Below are positions 46,000 to 54,541 of a stretch of DNA of 64,000 nt, one piece after another. This stretch comes from Anaerobacterium chartisolvens. Its GTDB lineage: Bacteria; Bacillota; Clostridia; Acetivibrionales; DSM-27016. Each line of letters opens with the position of its first letter. Within the stretch, counting starts at the first letter, position 1. The DNA is taken from positions 111,291-175,290 of the forward strand of contig NZ_QPJT01000002.1 in assembly GCF_003337415.1 (NCBI RefSeq), given 5' to 3'. The notes beneath the pieces were generated by a model. The model was not told the DNA's origin. It did no database searches and worked only from the letters and a program-made list of their open reading frames with translations. The translations under genes and the position numbers were made by a program.

Positions 46000-47076
46000 T
46001 TATATACATGATTTTGAAGCAGGATAGTATTTTACTATGCACCTGCTATAGCTTTGCAGCTGTATCCATATATCCAGATCGGTATCTTCGACAAAGTCAT
46101 TTACAATAATTTCACCTGACTTATCCTCTGCAAGCATAATAAGCTCCTCTTTAAACTGCCCAAGCCTCTGCTTGTCTCTAAACTCCAGCATAATAGTCTC
46201 ACCCGCATCATATCTTTTTTCGAGGTCCTTGTAGTATGTTGCTATGCTCCTGAAAAGCTGATATATCTCATGCTCCTTAAGGCCTAATGCACCGGGATGC
46301 TTTTTTAAAAACACCTTAATATTCTCATCAAGACCGGAGATTTTATCTTCCGTCACAAAATCCTCCTGTTTTCCATGGAACTGGTGCAGAACTTCATTCC
46401 TGCTGTTAAATACTATTCTTATTCCTTTTTTGAACAGCCTGTAAGCCAATTCTATATCTTCTATGCCCCATCTTTTTAGATCCTCATCAAACCCTCCCAC
46501 TTTTTCAAGCCATGTTTTTGGTACTGACATATTGCAGGATAATGTATACAGAAACGGATTTTTCATAGCAGCGGCATTATATGACAGGTGGTCAAATATT
46601 TTATGCCTGAATTCCATAAGCTCTTCATTTTCCTTACTAAACCGATATTTTTCATATACGCTCCCATCCAAAAGCATTCCATAGTCAACCCTTTCAGGCA
46701 GAAGCAGGCGGGTGCCAGCTATAAGCAGGTTACTGTCCATTGAATAGCACCTATCCAATTCCAGCAGAAAGTTATTTCTTACTATTATATCTGCATCTAT
46801 GAAAACTATTATATCTCCGCATGCCTTCTTCAGACCATGGTTTCTTGCCCTTGAACGGCTGGAAACAGCACATCTTTCGAGATAAATGTATTTCAAGCTG
46901 TAGCTTGTGCCAATATTTTTTATTAAGTCATAGGTGCTGTCGGTGGAACCGTCATCAACCACTATAACCTCATAGCCTTCACCGGTAAACCCCAGTTGAT
47001 GGTTTAAAGCCTCTAAAGTATTTTTAAGCAGTATTTTACTTTGGTAGGCCGGAATTATAAAACTATATTTTCTCAT
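46000..47076 (-). CDS. GT2 glycosyltransferase, paralogue of the 41193 gene
   Basis: A 358-residue enzyme: YSFIIPAYQSKILLKNTLEAL, VDDGSTDSTYDLI, SRARNHGLKKACGDIIVFIDADIIV (DxD) and RWGIEDIELAYRLFKKG. The tail EFRDKQRLGQFKEEL ... NDFVEDTDLDIWIQL ... KYYPASK repeats the tail of the 41193 protein. CAGGAGATATAAA precedes the ATG. It lies 50 bases downstream of the TubC_N-BtrH gene and should be on the same transcript. Confidence 0.87.
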   Translation of the reverse strand: MRKYSFIIPAYQSKILLKNTLEALNHQLGFTGEGYEVIVVDDGSTDSTYDLIKNIGTSYSLKYIYLERCAVSSRSRARNHGLKKACGDIIVFIDADIIVRNNFLLELDRCYSMDSNLLIAGTRLLLPERVDYGMLLDGSVYEKYRFSKENEELMEFRHKIFDHLSYNAAAMKNPFLYTLSCNMSVPKTWLEKVGGFDEDLKRWGIEDIELAYRLFKKGIRIVFNSRNEVLHQFHGKQEDFVTEDKISGLDENIKVFLKKHPGALGLKEHEIYQLFRSIATYYKDLEKRYDAGETIMLEFRDKQRLGQFKEELIMLAEDKSGEIIVNDFVEDTDLDIWIQLQSYSRCIVKYYPASKSCI

Positions 47077-47126
47077 TTTATATCTCCTGTAAGAATGTAG
47101 TTTTAGAATAATTTATACTCAGGGTA

Positions 47127-48440
47127 TCAGTAAATGGTCTCAATCTGTATTTTTTTAAGATACTCATATATGTCTTTTAAAATAATGTACTCCTGATTTT
47201 TAATAGCATTAATGCCATCAATTATGGTGTTGAATACATTTTTATTCTCATCCGACAATCCCCCGGCATCAGGCTGCCTTGAGGATTGAACAAGAAATCT
47301 GACTCTCAGTTTATTAAACTCCTCCACTATTTCGAAATATTGACAATTGAAGGCTTTAAAGTCTTCAGATATATTATATCGGGAGGCTATATATTCCAGC
47401 CTGTCATAGAGGCATTTTTTATGCTCAGCCAGAAGATGGATAGCTCTATAATCTATAGTAAATGTACCGTTGATGAGATTTTTTATATTCTCCGTAAGCA
47501 CGTTATGAACTTCAAACCCATACTTAACCTGATTCTCATTGTATCCAAAAGAGTACATTTTTCCTCTGTCCCCTATTGAAAATATATAGCTTCTAAGCTC
47601 CTCTGTAAATTTATTTAAGCTAAAAGGGTATTCTGTATCGCATTGTTTGGCCCTTATTAATTGTACGCACGACCACTCACACCATGGAGCGGATTCCTTA
47701 TAGCAAAGCTTCCCGCTTTCAAAAGCCTGCCTGAATTTACTATAGCTAAACGTCATTTCAGTAAACAGGTAATCATGGTTAAAGCCTATCGCTTTTAAAT
47801 TTCTTTCTTTGCTGTCATACCCATATATAAGGGAGGAATGGACAAAATGACTATTGTTGTAGGCATTCTTATTACACAGGTAATACTCATCCACATTGAT
47901 AACTAAATAATATCCCATATTAATATTTTCAATAATAAAGTCAATTATATCGGGAGTGTGTTTTAGCAGGTTATATCCCATGCATATAATGTCCGCTACC
48001 TCATTGCAGCAGTCATAATTCTCCAAATAATTAAATTCCACATAACAGTTGCTGTCAGCATGGGAAAATATTTGAATAAACTTGCAGTAATACCATGGAA
48101 GAAGCTTCTCGTGGGCAAGAATAATGCACAAAGGCAAGCTCCTGTGAAGATATGTGGTGATTTCTCTCTGCATAGCCACTTTTAATTGTTTTTCTTGGGC
48201 ATGCCCTGATAAATTATCAACCGAAGGTGAACCTTGCTCATGTTTAAAGTATTTAATAATTTCATTTTTTCTGCTTTTCAGCAATTTAGTTACTTCTTCA
48301 TCCATAGCACCTTTTGGTGCTTCATAACACAGCAAGTCATTCTCAAGCCAAAGCCTTATATTCTTACCTTCAAGCTCTGAAATAAAATCCTTCAGATGTT
48401 GCCTATCATATTCTTCAAGTCCTTTGTATGCTTGCGACAT
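47127..48440 (-). CDS. TubC_N docking domain fused to BtrH-like protein
   Basis: A 437-residue protein with two parts. Residues about 15-66 (DFISELEGKNIRLWLENDLL, then YEAPKGAMDEEV ... LKSRKNEII) match the TubC N-terminal docking domain found at the start of NRPS/PKS subunits. The rest follows the butirosin BtrH N-domain pattern: VDEYYL (183-188) and HFVHSSLIYGYD (198-209). BtrH moves an acyl group from an acyl carrier protein to an aminoglycoside. No catalytic Cys is evident at the usual early position. No carrier protein or NRPS lies in the window. GGAGGG precedes the ATG. The domain calls rest on motif recognition only. Confidence 0.72.
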   Translation of the reverse strand: MSQAYKGLEEYDRQHLKDFISELEGKNIRLWLENDLLCYEAPKGAMDEEVTKLLKSRKNEIIKYFKHEQGSPSVDNLSGHAQEKQLKVAMQREITTYLHRSLPLCIILAHEKLLPWYYCKFIQIFSHADSNCYVEFNYLENYDCCNEVADIICMGYNLLKHTPDIIDFIIENINMGYYLVINVDEYYLCNKNAYNNSHFVHSSLIYGYDSKERNLKAIGFNHDYLFTEMTFSYSKFRQAFESGKLCYKESAPWCEWSCVQLIRAKQCDTEYPFSLNKFTEELRSYIFSIGDRGKMYSFGYNENQVKYGFEVHNVLTENIKNLINGTFTIDYRAIHLLAEHKKCLYDRLEYIASRYNISEDFKAFNCQYFEIVEEFNKLRVRFLVQSSRQPDAGGLSDENKNVFNTIIDGINAIKNQEYIILKDIYEYLKKIQIETIY

Positions 48441-48506
48441 AAATTGAGCCCTCCCCCAAATATACTATCATTAATAGGCAAATAACATATAATTATCTTT
48501 CTTTAT

Positions 48507-48515
48507 AGGATTATA
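48507..48515 (-). promoter_or_regulatory. Possible extended -10 promoter of the BtrH-GT2 unit
   Basis: On the minus strand TGATATAAT, an extended -10 box, lies about 70 bases before the ATG. A TCGACA 21 bases further upstream is too far to be a normal -35 box. Confidence 0.4.
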
Positions 48516-49044
48516 TCATATAAATTTTATAATAATTGTCGAATAAGGTATGTTGTTACACATGCTAAAAACATAATTCACATGTTTTGTTTTGAAGTAT
48601 ACTTAGCTTATTACTGCCTGTTTCTGCTATAGTATCTAAAAAGATAATCCTCAAAAAATAATTAATTAAATATTTTAATGAATTTTTAACAAATTAGTTG
48701 ACATATACTGATTTATGAAGTAAGATATAAATGCGAACTAAGAACGTTGATTTACAAGCCTGATGATGATTTGTGATTTGATAGTAAAGAACGATATGAA
48801 TACAGTACAGTATCAGATTTCTAAGTTTGATTAAAATATTAAATCATTACAAATACGTATAGGGATACTTACCTTACAAGCAAGCAGCGATTTATAAATA
48901 TTTCAACACAAATAAAAATTTCAAAATAATTCTATTGCTTTTCCTTCAGTTAAGAAAACTCAAGATTTTAAGGCTTAAAAGCCTTGAATTATAATGGGGT
49001 TGCTGAAATGTAGCCTTAAAACCTAATTATGAGGAGGAAATAGT
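48516..49044 (+). promoter_or_regulatory. Promoter and long leader of the ABC-transketolase operon
   Basis: TTGACA (48698-48703), 17 bases, TAAGAT (48721-48726) form a good promoter. The leader to the ATG is about 310 bases, with no open frame of note. Near its end AAGGCTT and AAGCCTT (about 48970-48985) form a hairpin and a further AGCCTTAAAAC copy follows at 49012, which could compete for pairing. I cannot assign it to a known riboswitch class. Confidence 0.5.
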
Positions 49045-50154
49045 ATGAGAAAGAGACTGGCTGTGTTATCAGTAGTGCTGATTACATTGCTGACAGGTAT
49101 TGTGATGGGCGGATGCGGTGAAACGCAGAAGGGCGGTACGGATGCGAATGGTGGGGGCAAAAATGAGAAGCCAAGCGTTGTCAAGATTAATGTCAGCCAT
49201 CAGCCCTACAGCCATGGATTACCTAGCTATGTAGCCCAGAAGGAAGGCTGGTTTAAGGAGGCTGGACTGGATGCCAACATCTTATTTTTCACTTCGGGGC
49301 CTTCACAAAATGAAGCTTTAGGCGCAGATCAGTGGGAAGTGGGAGCAATGGGCTCGCCGCCGGCAATTTTAGGCGGTGTCGGCTATAATTCACACATTAT
49401 CGCTTTTGCAGTAGACGATACGGTGTCTGTGGATTACTGGGTAAGGCCGGACAGCCCTATTGCCAAGGTGAAGGGTGAAGTGAAGGATCACCCTGATATT
49501 TATGGTACGGCGGAGCTGTGGAAGGGTAAAACAATTTTGTGCCCCACAGCTACAAGTGCACACTTTATGTTAATTGCAACTCTGGATAAGCTTGGACTTA
49601 CAGTGAACGATGTTAAGATAGTTCATATGGAGGTGCCGCAAGCGTTTGCAGCTTTCAAAGCCGGACAGGGAGATATAGTCGCATTGTGGTCACCCATTAA
49701 TAATAATGCTCCCGCAGAGGGCTGGGTTAAGGTTTCATCCGGGCTTGCAACGGGTGAGGTAATGCCTACTGTTATTGTAGCCAGCGACAAGGCTATTAAG
49801 GAAAGGCCTGATGCGGTGAAAAAATGGCTGGAGGAGTATTTTAAAGCTTGTGATAAGCTCAATCAGGATATCAACGTACAGGCCAAATTCCTTTTGCAGA
49901 TGCAGACTGATAACGGTATAAAGAATGACGAAGCAGGAGCCCTGAAATTTGTTGAGGATCGTCCGCTTCCTACCCTTGATTATGAAGCAAAGATTTTTAA
50001 GGGGGAGTATGGAAAGCGTGAGGTTGACACCATAATGGAGAAAATTATTGACTTCTTTATAGAACAGGGAACCATCAAGGCTGCAGACAAGGAAAAGCTT
50101 CTGAAGAACAACTTTATTGACGGTCAGTTTATTCAAGCCTTGACACAGAAATAG
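49045..50154 (+). CDS. Substrate-binding lipoprotein, NitT/TauT (SsuA-like) family
   Basis: A 369-residue lipoprotein: signal peptide with lipobox VMGGC (Cys24), a Gly/Asn linker, then an NMT1/SsuA-type fold (SHQPYSHGLPSYVAQKEGWFKEAGLDA, GADQWEVGAMGSPPAILGG, AFKAGQGDIVALWSP). The family binds taurine, alkanesulfonates, nitrate or thiamine precursors. It is the first gene of the operon, with GAGGAGG at the start and a stabilising hairpin after the stop, as is common for high-copy binding proteins. With TauE, split transketolase and iron-ADH downstream, an organosulfonate ligand is the best guess. Confidence 0.88.
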   Translation: MRKRLAVLSVVLITLLTGIVMGGCGETQKGGTDANGGGKNEKPSVVKINVSHQPYSHGLPSYVAQKEGWFKEAGLDANILFFTSGPSQNEALGADQWEVGAMGSPPAILGGVGYNSHIIAFAVDDTVSVDYWVRPDSPIAKVKGEVKDHPDIYGTAELWKGKTILCPTATSAHFMLIATLDKLGLTVNDVKIVHMEVPQAFAAFKAGQGDIVALWSPINNNAPAEGWVKVSSGLATGEVMPTVIVASDKAIKERPDAVKKWLEEYFKACDKLNQDINVQAKFLLQMQTDNGIKNDEAGALKFVEDRPLPTLDYEAKIFKGEYGKREVDTIMEKIIDFFIEQGTIKAADKEKLLKNNFIDGQFIQALTQK

Positions 50155-50171
50155 AAATGTAATTTAGTAGT

Positions 50172-50219
50172 TAATATGACGACAGCGGGTATCAACTGCT
50201 GCCCGCCGCCGTCATATTA
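50172..50219 (+). terminator. Intra-operonic hairpin after the binding-protein gene
   Basis: TAATATGACG...GCGGG (from 50172) pairs with CCCGC...CGTCATATTA (to 50219) over 18 positions with two mismatches. No T-run follows, so it probably protects the upstream mRNA or attenuates rather than ends transcription. Confidence 0.6.
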
Positions 50220-50240
50220 AAATCAGGAGGGGTTGAAACT

Positions 50241-51026
50241 TTGCAAACCAGAAAATATGATATAACTAATATTATCTTGTCTGTATGCGGACTTGCCACT
50301 TTCTTTTTAATATGGCACTTATCCATATCGCTCGGTTTGATTTCTGAAAGGACTATGGCCAAGCCAGGGGAGGTTGTAAGCACGTTTATCGCCAAGCTGT
50401 CTGAAGTGCAGCCTGACGGAGATACAATCCAAAATCATTTCTTAACAAGCTTTCAGCTTTCGTTATACGGATTTATAGCGGCAATTGTTATCGGAACGCC
50501 GCTGGGTCTTTTAATGGGATGGTATAAAGCCATCGAGTATTTTGCAAACCCTATTTTTGAAATAGTGAGGCCGATTCCTCCCATAGCATGGATTCCTATT
50601 ATAATCCTCCTTTTGGGAATCGGAATGCCTGCAAAAGCGTTTATAATATTTGTTTCTGCTTTTGTCCCGTGCGTAATAAATTCCTATGTGGGAGTGAAGC
50701 TTACAAATCCGGTGTTAATAAATGTTGCCAAAACCTTTGGCGCTTCCAACTGGCACATATTCAAAACAATTTGTATTCCCTCCGCCATTCCTATGGTGTT
50801 TGCGGGCTTTAGGATTTCCCTTGGAGCAGCATGGTCAACTCTGGTGGCAGCGGAGCTGCTGGCCTCAACCAGCGGACTGGGGTATATGATCCAAATGGGA
50901 AGGACTCTGATAAGGCCCGACATCATTATTGTGGGAATGCTGACAATCGGTTTTACAGGAGCGCTTATGGCCTTTGTCCTTAATCGGTTTGAAAGTAAAA
51001 TAGCACCATGGAGGGCAAAAAAATGA
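50241..51026 (+). CDS. ABC transporter permease 1 (SsuC/TauC-like)
   Basis: A 261-residue BPD-type permease with about six helices. The EAA loop appears as KTFGASNWHIFKTICIPSAIPMVFAGFRISLGAAW, preceded by the conserved FEIVRPIPPIAWIPIIILLLG. The start is TTG with AGGAGGGG nine bases upstream. Its stop overlaps the start of the second permease gene (ATGA). Two different permeases imply a heterodimeric channel. Confidence 0.93.
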   Translation: MQTRKYDITNIILSVCGLATFFLIWHLSISLGLISERTMAKPGEVVSTFIAKLSEVQPDGDTIQNHFLTSFQLSLYGFIAAIVIGTPLGLLMGWYKAIEYFANPIFEIVRPIPPIAWIPIIILLLGIGMPAKAFIIFVSAFVPCVINSYVGVKLTNPVLINVAKTFGASNWHIFKTICIPSAIPMVFAGFRISLGAAWSTLVAAELLASTSGLGYMIQMGRTLIRPDIIIVGMLTIGFTGALMAFVLNRFESKIAPWRAKK

Positions 51027-51796
51027 AAACTAATATATTGAAAAATAAATTTTATCTGGGCTTGTCCGCCTTATCTGTGCTTCTGCTTCTGCTTGCATGG
51101 ACATATGTCTCCATCAGCGGCGGAGGGCTTATCCCCACTCCCTTTGAAACCTTCAAGAGGTTTATCGAGCTCCTTTATAAGCCTGTAGCCAATGGCACTA
51201 TTTTCATACATTTATTGGTAAGCTTAAAAAGAGTTATTATCGCATTCCTTATTGCAAGCTTTGCAGGTATATTCCTTGGGGTTATGCTGGGATGGAATAA
51301 ACGCTTCAATGCCTTCTTCGGTCCGATATTTGAAATTTTACGCCCAATTCCTCCCATTGCGTGGATACCTCTGGTTATACTGTGGTTTGGAATTGGTGAA
51401 ACTCCAAAGGTGGTTATTGTTTTTATCGGTTCCTTTGTTCCGATTGTGCTCAATACGTTTTCCGGAATAAAAATGATAGATTCTCTGTTGATTAGTGCCG
51501 GAAAGGTTCTTGGCGCCAATGAAAGACAGCTTCTCTGGGATGTTGCGATGCCTGCAAGCCTGCCTGCAATACTTGCGGGAATGAAGACTGCTCTTGGCAG
51601 CGGGTGGATGTGCGTGCTTGCCGCAGAGATGGTTGTTGCAAAGCAGGGCGTCGGTTTTTTGATTGTAAGAGGAATGGAGTCGGGAGATTCGTCGCTGATA
51701 ATCGTATGCATGATAGTTATTGGACTTGTCAGCGCATTGATAACGTTCTCTTTAACCAAGTTTGAAAGGAAGATGTGCCCATGGCAGACAAGATAA
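51023..51796 (+). CDS. ABC transporter permease 2 (SsuC/TauC-like)
   Basis: A 257-residue permease homologous to the one just upstream: FEILRPIPPIAWIPLVILWFGIG, VLGANERQLLWDVAMPASLPAILAGMKTALGSGW and six helices. The ATG at 51023 has GGAGGG eight bases before it and overlaps the previous stop; an in-frame ATG at 51008 covers that site. The end overlaps the first ATPase gene by 16 bases. Confidence 0.93.
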   Translation: MKTNILKNKFYLGLSALSVLLLLLAWTYVSISGGGLIPTPFETFKRFIELLYKPVANGTIFIHLLVSLKRVIIAFLIASFAGIFLGVMLGWNKRFNAFFGPIFEILRPIPPIAWIPLVILWFGIGETPKVVIVFIGSFVPIVLNTFSGIKMIDSLLISAGKVLGANERQLLWDVAMPASLPAILAGMKTALGSGWMCVLAAEMVVAKQGVGFLIVRGMESGDSSLIIVCMIVIGLVSALITFSLTKFERKMCPWQTR

Positions 51797-52554
51797 GAAT
51801 CAAAAATCTTTGTAAGACCTTTGTTGAGAAAAGCGGGGAGACAAAGGTTTTAGACAATATATCCCTTGATGTGAAGGAAAATGAGTTCCTTGTATTACTG
51901 GGACCCGGACAGTGCGGAAAGACGGTGCTTCTGAACATACTGGCAGGGCTGGATACTCCCACATCGGGAACAATCAATTATATTAAAGGGAACGAAAATG
52001 GAAAAGAAGATATAAAGGAAATGAAAATGGGAGAAATAGGGATGGTGTTCCAGAAGTATGCTCTGTTTCCATGGAAAACGGTAATTGAAAATGTAGAAAT
52101 GAGCCAGAAGCTAAAAGGCATTGACAAGGAGCAAAGAAGAAAAAGTGCCAGAAACTATATAAAGCTGGTGGGCCTTGAGAATTTTGAGGATTCATATCCC
52201 AAACAGCTCTCCGGCGGTATGAAGCAGAGGGTGGGAATTGCAAGGGCGTATGCCAGCGAATCGGATATATTGTTGATGGACGAACCCTTCGGTGCCTTGG
52301 ATGCACAGACGCGTTATCAGATGGGAGAAGAAATTCTGAAAATGTGGAGAAAGGATAAAAGAACGGTAATATTTGTTACCAATAATATAGAGGAAGCAAT
52401 CTATCTGGGGGACAGAATCATTTTGTTAAGCGGCTGCCCTGCGACGGTTAAGGCCGAATACATTCCCAAGCTGGAAAGGCCGAGAGACTACATGGCCCTT
52501 GAATTTCTCCAGTTGAGAAAGGAAATAGCGGATAACACCGATCTGGCTTTATAG
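51781..52554 (+). CDS. ABC transporter ATPase 1, H-loop His replaced by Asn
   Basis: A 257-residue ATPase of the SsuB/TauB type. Walker A GPGQCGKT (41-48), Q-loop FQKYALFPW (Gln91), signature LSGGM (143-147), Walker B LLMDEP (Glu168). The switch-histidine position reads VTNNIEEA (Asn201), where relatives have VTHD. The signature is intact. It probably pairs with ATPase 2, which has the opposite defects. The ATG at 51781 lies inside the permease gene end. Confidence 0.92.
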   Translation: MADKIRIKNLCKTFVEKSGETKVLDNISLDVKENEFLVLLGPGQCGKTVLLNILAGLDTPTSGTINYIKGNENGKEDIKEMKMGEIGMVFQKYALFPWKTVIENVEMSQKLKGIDKEQRRKSARNYIKLVGLENFEDSYPKQLSGGMKQRVGIARAYASESDILLMDEPFGALDAQTRYQMGEEILKMWRKDKRTVIFVTNNIEEAIYLGDRIILLSGCPATVKAEYIPKLERPRDYMALEFLQLRKEIADNTDLAL

Positions 52555-52585
52555 AAAAAATTTGTGGAGTTTGGAGGAAACGGAA

Positions 52586-53329
52586 ATGGGCAGTGATATA
52601 AAAGTTCAAGTCAAAAACCTGACAAAGAAATTCGGTGATTTATTGGTGCTTGACAATGCGTCCTTTGATATAAAAAAGGGAGAATTCTTGTGTATCGTTG
52701 GTCCTACAGGCTGCGGGAAGACTACCTTTTTAAATCTTTTGGTAAAGCTTATTGAACCAACAGAGGGGCAGATACTGATTGACGGGGAACCGGCAGACCC
52801 TAAGAAGCATAACCTGTCCTTTGTGTTTCAGGAGCCTTCGGCATTTCCATGGCTTACTGTGGAACAGAATATAAGGTATGGACTGGAAACAAAAAAGGTA
52901 GCCGAAGGGATAATTAAAGAGAGGACGGATCAGATTATCGGACTTCTTGGTCTTGAAAAGTTCAGGAAGTCGTATCCGCACCAGCTTTCAGCCAGTACGG
53001 AGCAGAGGATAGTTATAGGAAGGTCCTTTGCCATGCACCCCGACCTGCTTTTGATGGATGAGCCTTACGGTCAGATGGATATAAAGCTGCGCTATTATCT
53101 GGAGGATGAGGTAATAAAGCTTTGGAAGGCCACGGGGAGTACAGTTATATTTATTACGCATAATATCGAAGAAGCGGTCTATCTTGCAGAAAGATGCCTG
53201 GTGCTGTCACAGAAGCCTACTACTGTCAAATCGGAGGTTGTTATAGATCTGGAAAGGCCGAGGAATATAGCTGATCCAAGGTTTATTGATATACGTCAAA
53301 AGGTGACGGATATGATTAAGTGGTGGTAG
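52586..53329 (+). CDS. ABC transporter ATPase 2, degenerate signature motif
   Basis: A 247-residue ATPase. Walker A GPTGCGKT (39-46), Q-loop FQEPSAFPW (Gln82), Walker B LLLMDEP (Glu159) and switch His in ITHNIEEA (192) are present. The signature is LSAST (134-138) instead of LSGGQ/M and the D-loop reads GQMD. In a heterodimer with ATPase 1 this gives one consensus site (this Walker A and His with the other LSGGM) and one degenerate site. The ATG follows GGAGGAAACGGAA. Confidence 0.92.
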   Translation: MGSDIKVQVKNLTKKFGDLLVLDNASFDIKKGEFLCIVGPTGCGKTTFLNLLVKLIEPTEGQILIDGEPADPKKHNLSFVFQEPSAFPWLTVEQNIRYGLETKKVAEGIIKERTDQIIGLLGLEKFRKSYPHQLSASTEQRIVIGRSFAMHPDLLLMDEPYGQMDIKLRYYLEDEVIKLWKATGSTVIFITHNIEEAVYLAERCLVLSQKPTTVKSEVVIDLERPRNIADPRFIDIRQKVTDMIKWW

Positions 53330-53395
53330 TCCTCACTCAAATATTTGACGATTGGAAGCAAAGGCTGGGGTAAGATTAGCTTGGGAGGGAATTTT

Positions 53396-54403
53396 ATGAA
53401 GCAAGCAAGGCTGGTAGAAACAAAAAAATTTATTATCGAAGAAGCAGACAAGCCTAAAGCCAACAAAGGCCAAGCTGTGGTAAAAATATTGTATTGCGGA
53501 ATATGCGGCTCCGATCTGCATGTATATATCGGGCACCACCCCAAGGTTAAGGCGCCGGTGGTATTGGGACATGAAGCGGTTGGAGTTGTAACTCAGGTGA
53601 GTACAGGCGAGGAAAGGCTGAAGTTGGGTGACAGGGTAGCTGTTGTGCCTCTGATGGGATGCGGGGAATGTGAATATTGCAAATTGGAACAGCCCAATTT
53701 ATGCATTGACAGAAAAGTAATAGGTTTTCAGACCTCCGGCTGCCTTGCGGAGGAAGTAGCTATACCTGTAGATAATTTGATTGTTTTACCCGATGACTGC
53801 GGAGATTTGCAGGGGGCGTTGCTGGAGCCTGCGGCTGTTGCTGTTCACAGCACGGGGTTATTAGAAAAGGTGAGGTATAGCGGCAAGGAGGTCATTATAA
53901 CAGGAGCGGGAACAATTGGCGTTCTTATCGGGCTGCTTTTAAAGGAGGTCAGGGGCTGCAATGTTACCATTGTGGAGATTAATCAGGACAGAATAAATTT
54001 TGCCAAGGGGTTGGGCTTTAAGGTCATTAATAAAATTACAGATTTTACCGGGGAAGAGGGAGCAAGGCCGGTAGCCTTTGAATGCACTGGAAATAAAGCG
54101 GTTTTTGAGATGCTAAGGGATATTGTGCCTTCTCCTGAAGTAATGGTTATTTTAGGAACCTTTTCAAGGGAAATAGAAACAAGCATTTTCCAGATGTGCA
54201 AATATGAAACCTTCTTTATAGGAAGCCAGATGTATACAAAGAAGGATCTGGTAGAGGCAGCGGAGCTGATGTCCACTCCTTTAAAGGAGATTTTCAGCAA
54301 AATAGTGACAGATAAAATATATAAATTGGAGGAAGTGAATGAGGCTTATGAAGAAGCTTTAAATTCAAAATCAGGAACAAAGGTCATCATAAAGGTTTCT
54401 TAG
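53396..54403 (+). CDS. Zinc-dependent medium-chain alcohol dehydrogenase
   Basis: A 335-residue MDR enzyme. Catalytic zinc ligands: Cys in CGICGSDLH (37) and the GHE pair (59-60). Structural zinc: GCGECEYCKLEQPNLC (four Cys). NAD Rossmann: ITGAGTIGVLIG. It resembles sorbitol/threonine-dehydrogenase relatives that interconvert a polyol and a keto sugar. In this operon it could oxidise a sulfo-polyol to the ketose used by the transketolase, or reduce an intermediate. GGGAGGGA precedes the ATG. Confidence 0.9.
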   Translation: MKQARLVETKKFIIEEADKPKANKGQAVVKILYCGICGSDLHVYIGHHPKVKAPVVLGHEAVGVVTQVSTGEERLKLGDRVAVVPLMGCGECEYCKLEQPNLCIDRKVIGFQTSGCLAEEVAIPVDNLIVLPDDCGDLQGALLEPAAVAVHSTGLLEKVRYSGKEVIITGAGTIGVLIGLLLKEVRGCNVTIVEINQDRINFAKGLGFKVINKITDFTGEEGARPVAFECTGNKAVFEMLRDIVPSPEVMVILGTFSREIETSIFQMCKYETFFIGSQMYTKKDLVEAAELMSTPLKEIFSKIVTDKIYKLEEVNEAYEEALNSKSGTKVIIKVS

Positions 54404-54541
54404 GCTCTTTTTAAGCTCCGGCAGCTCTATATATTTATTCTGCCGCTTTTAAGGAAGAAGTATTTTTTAGTATATATTTGGATATTTGCGGGCTTATTGA
54501 TTAAAAAATTTAACCAATTATTTGTATAAGGGGGACTGACA

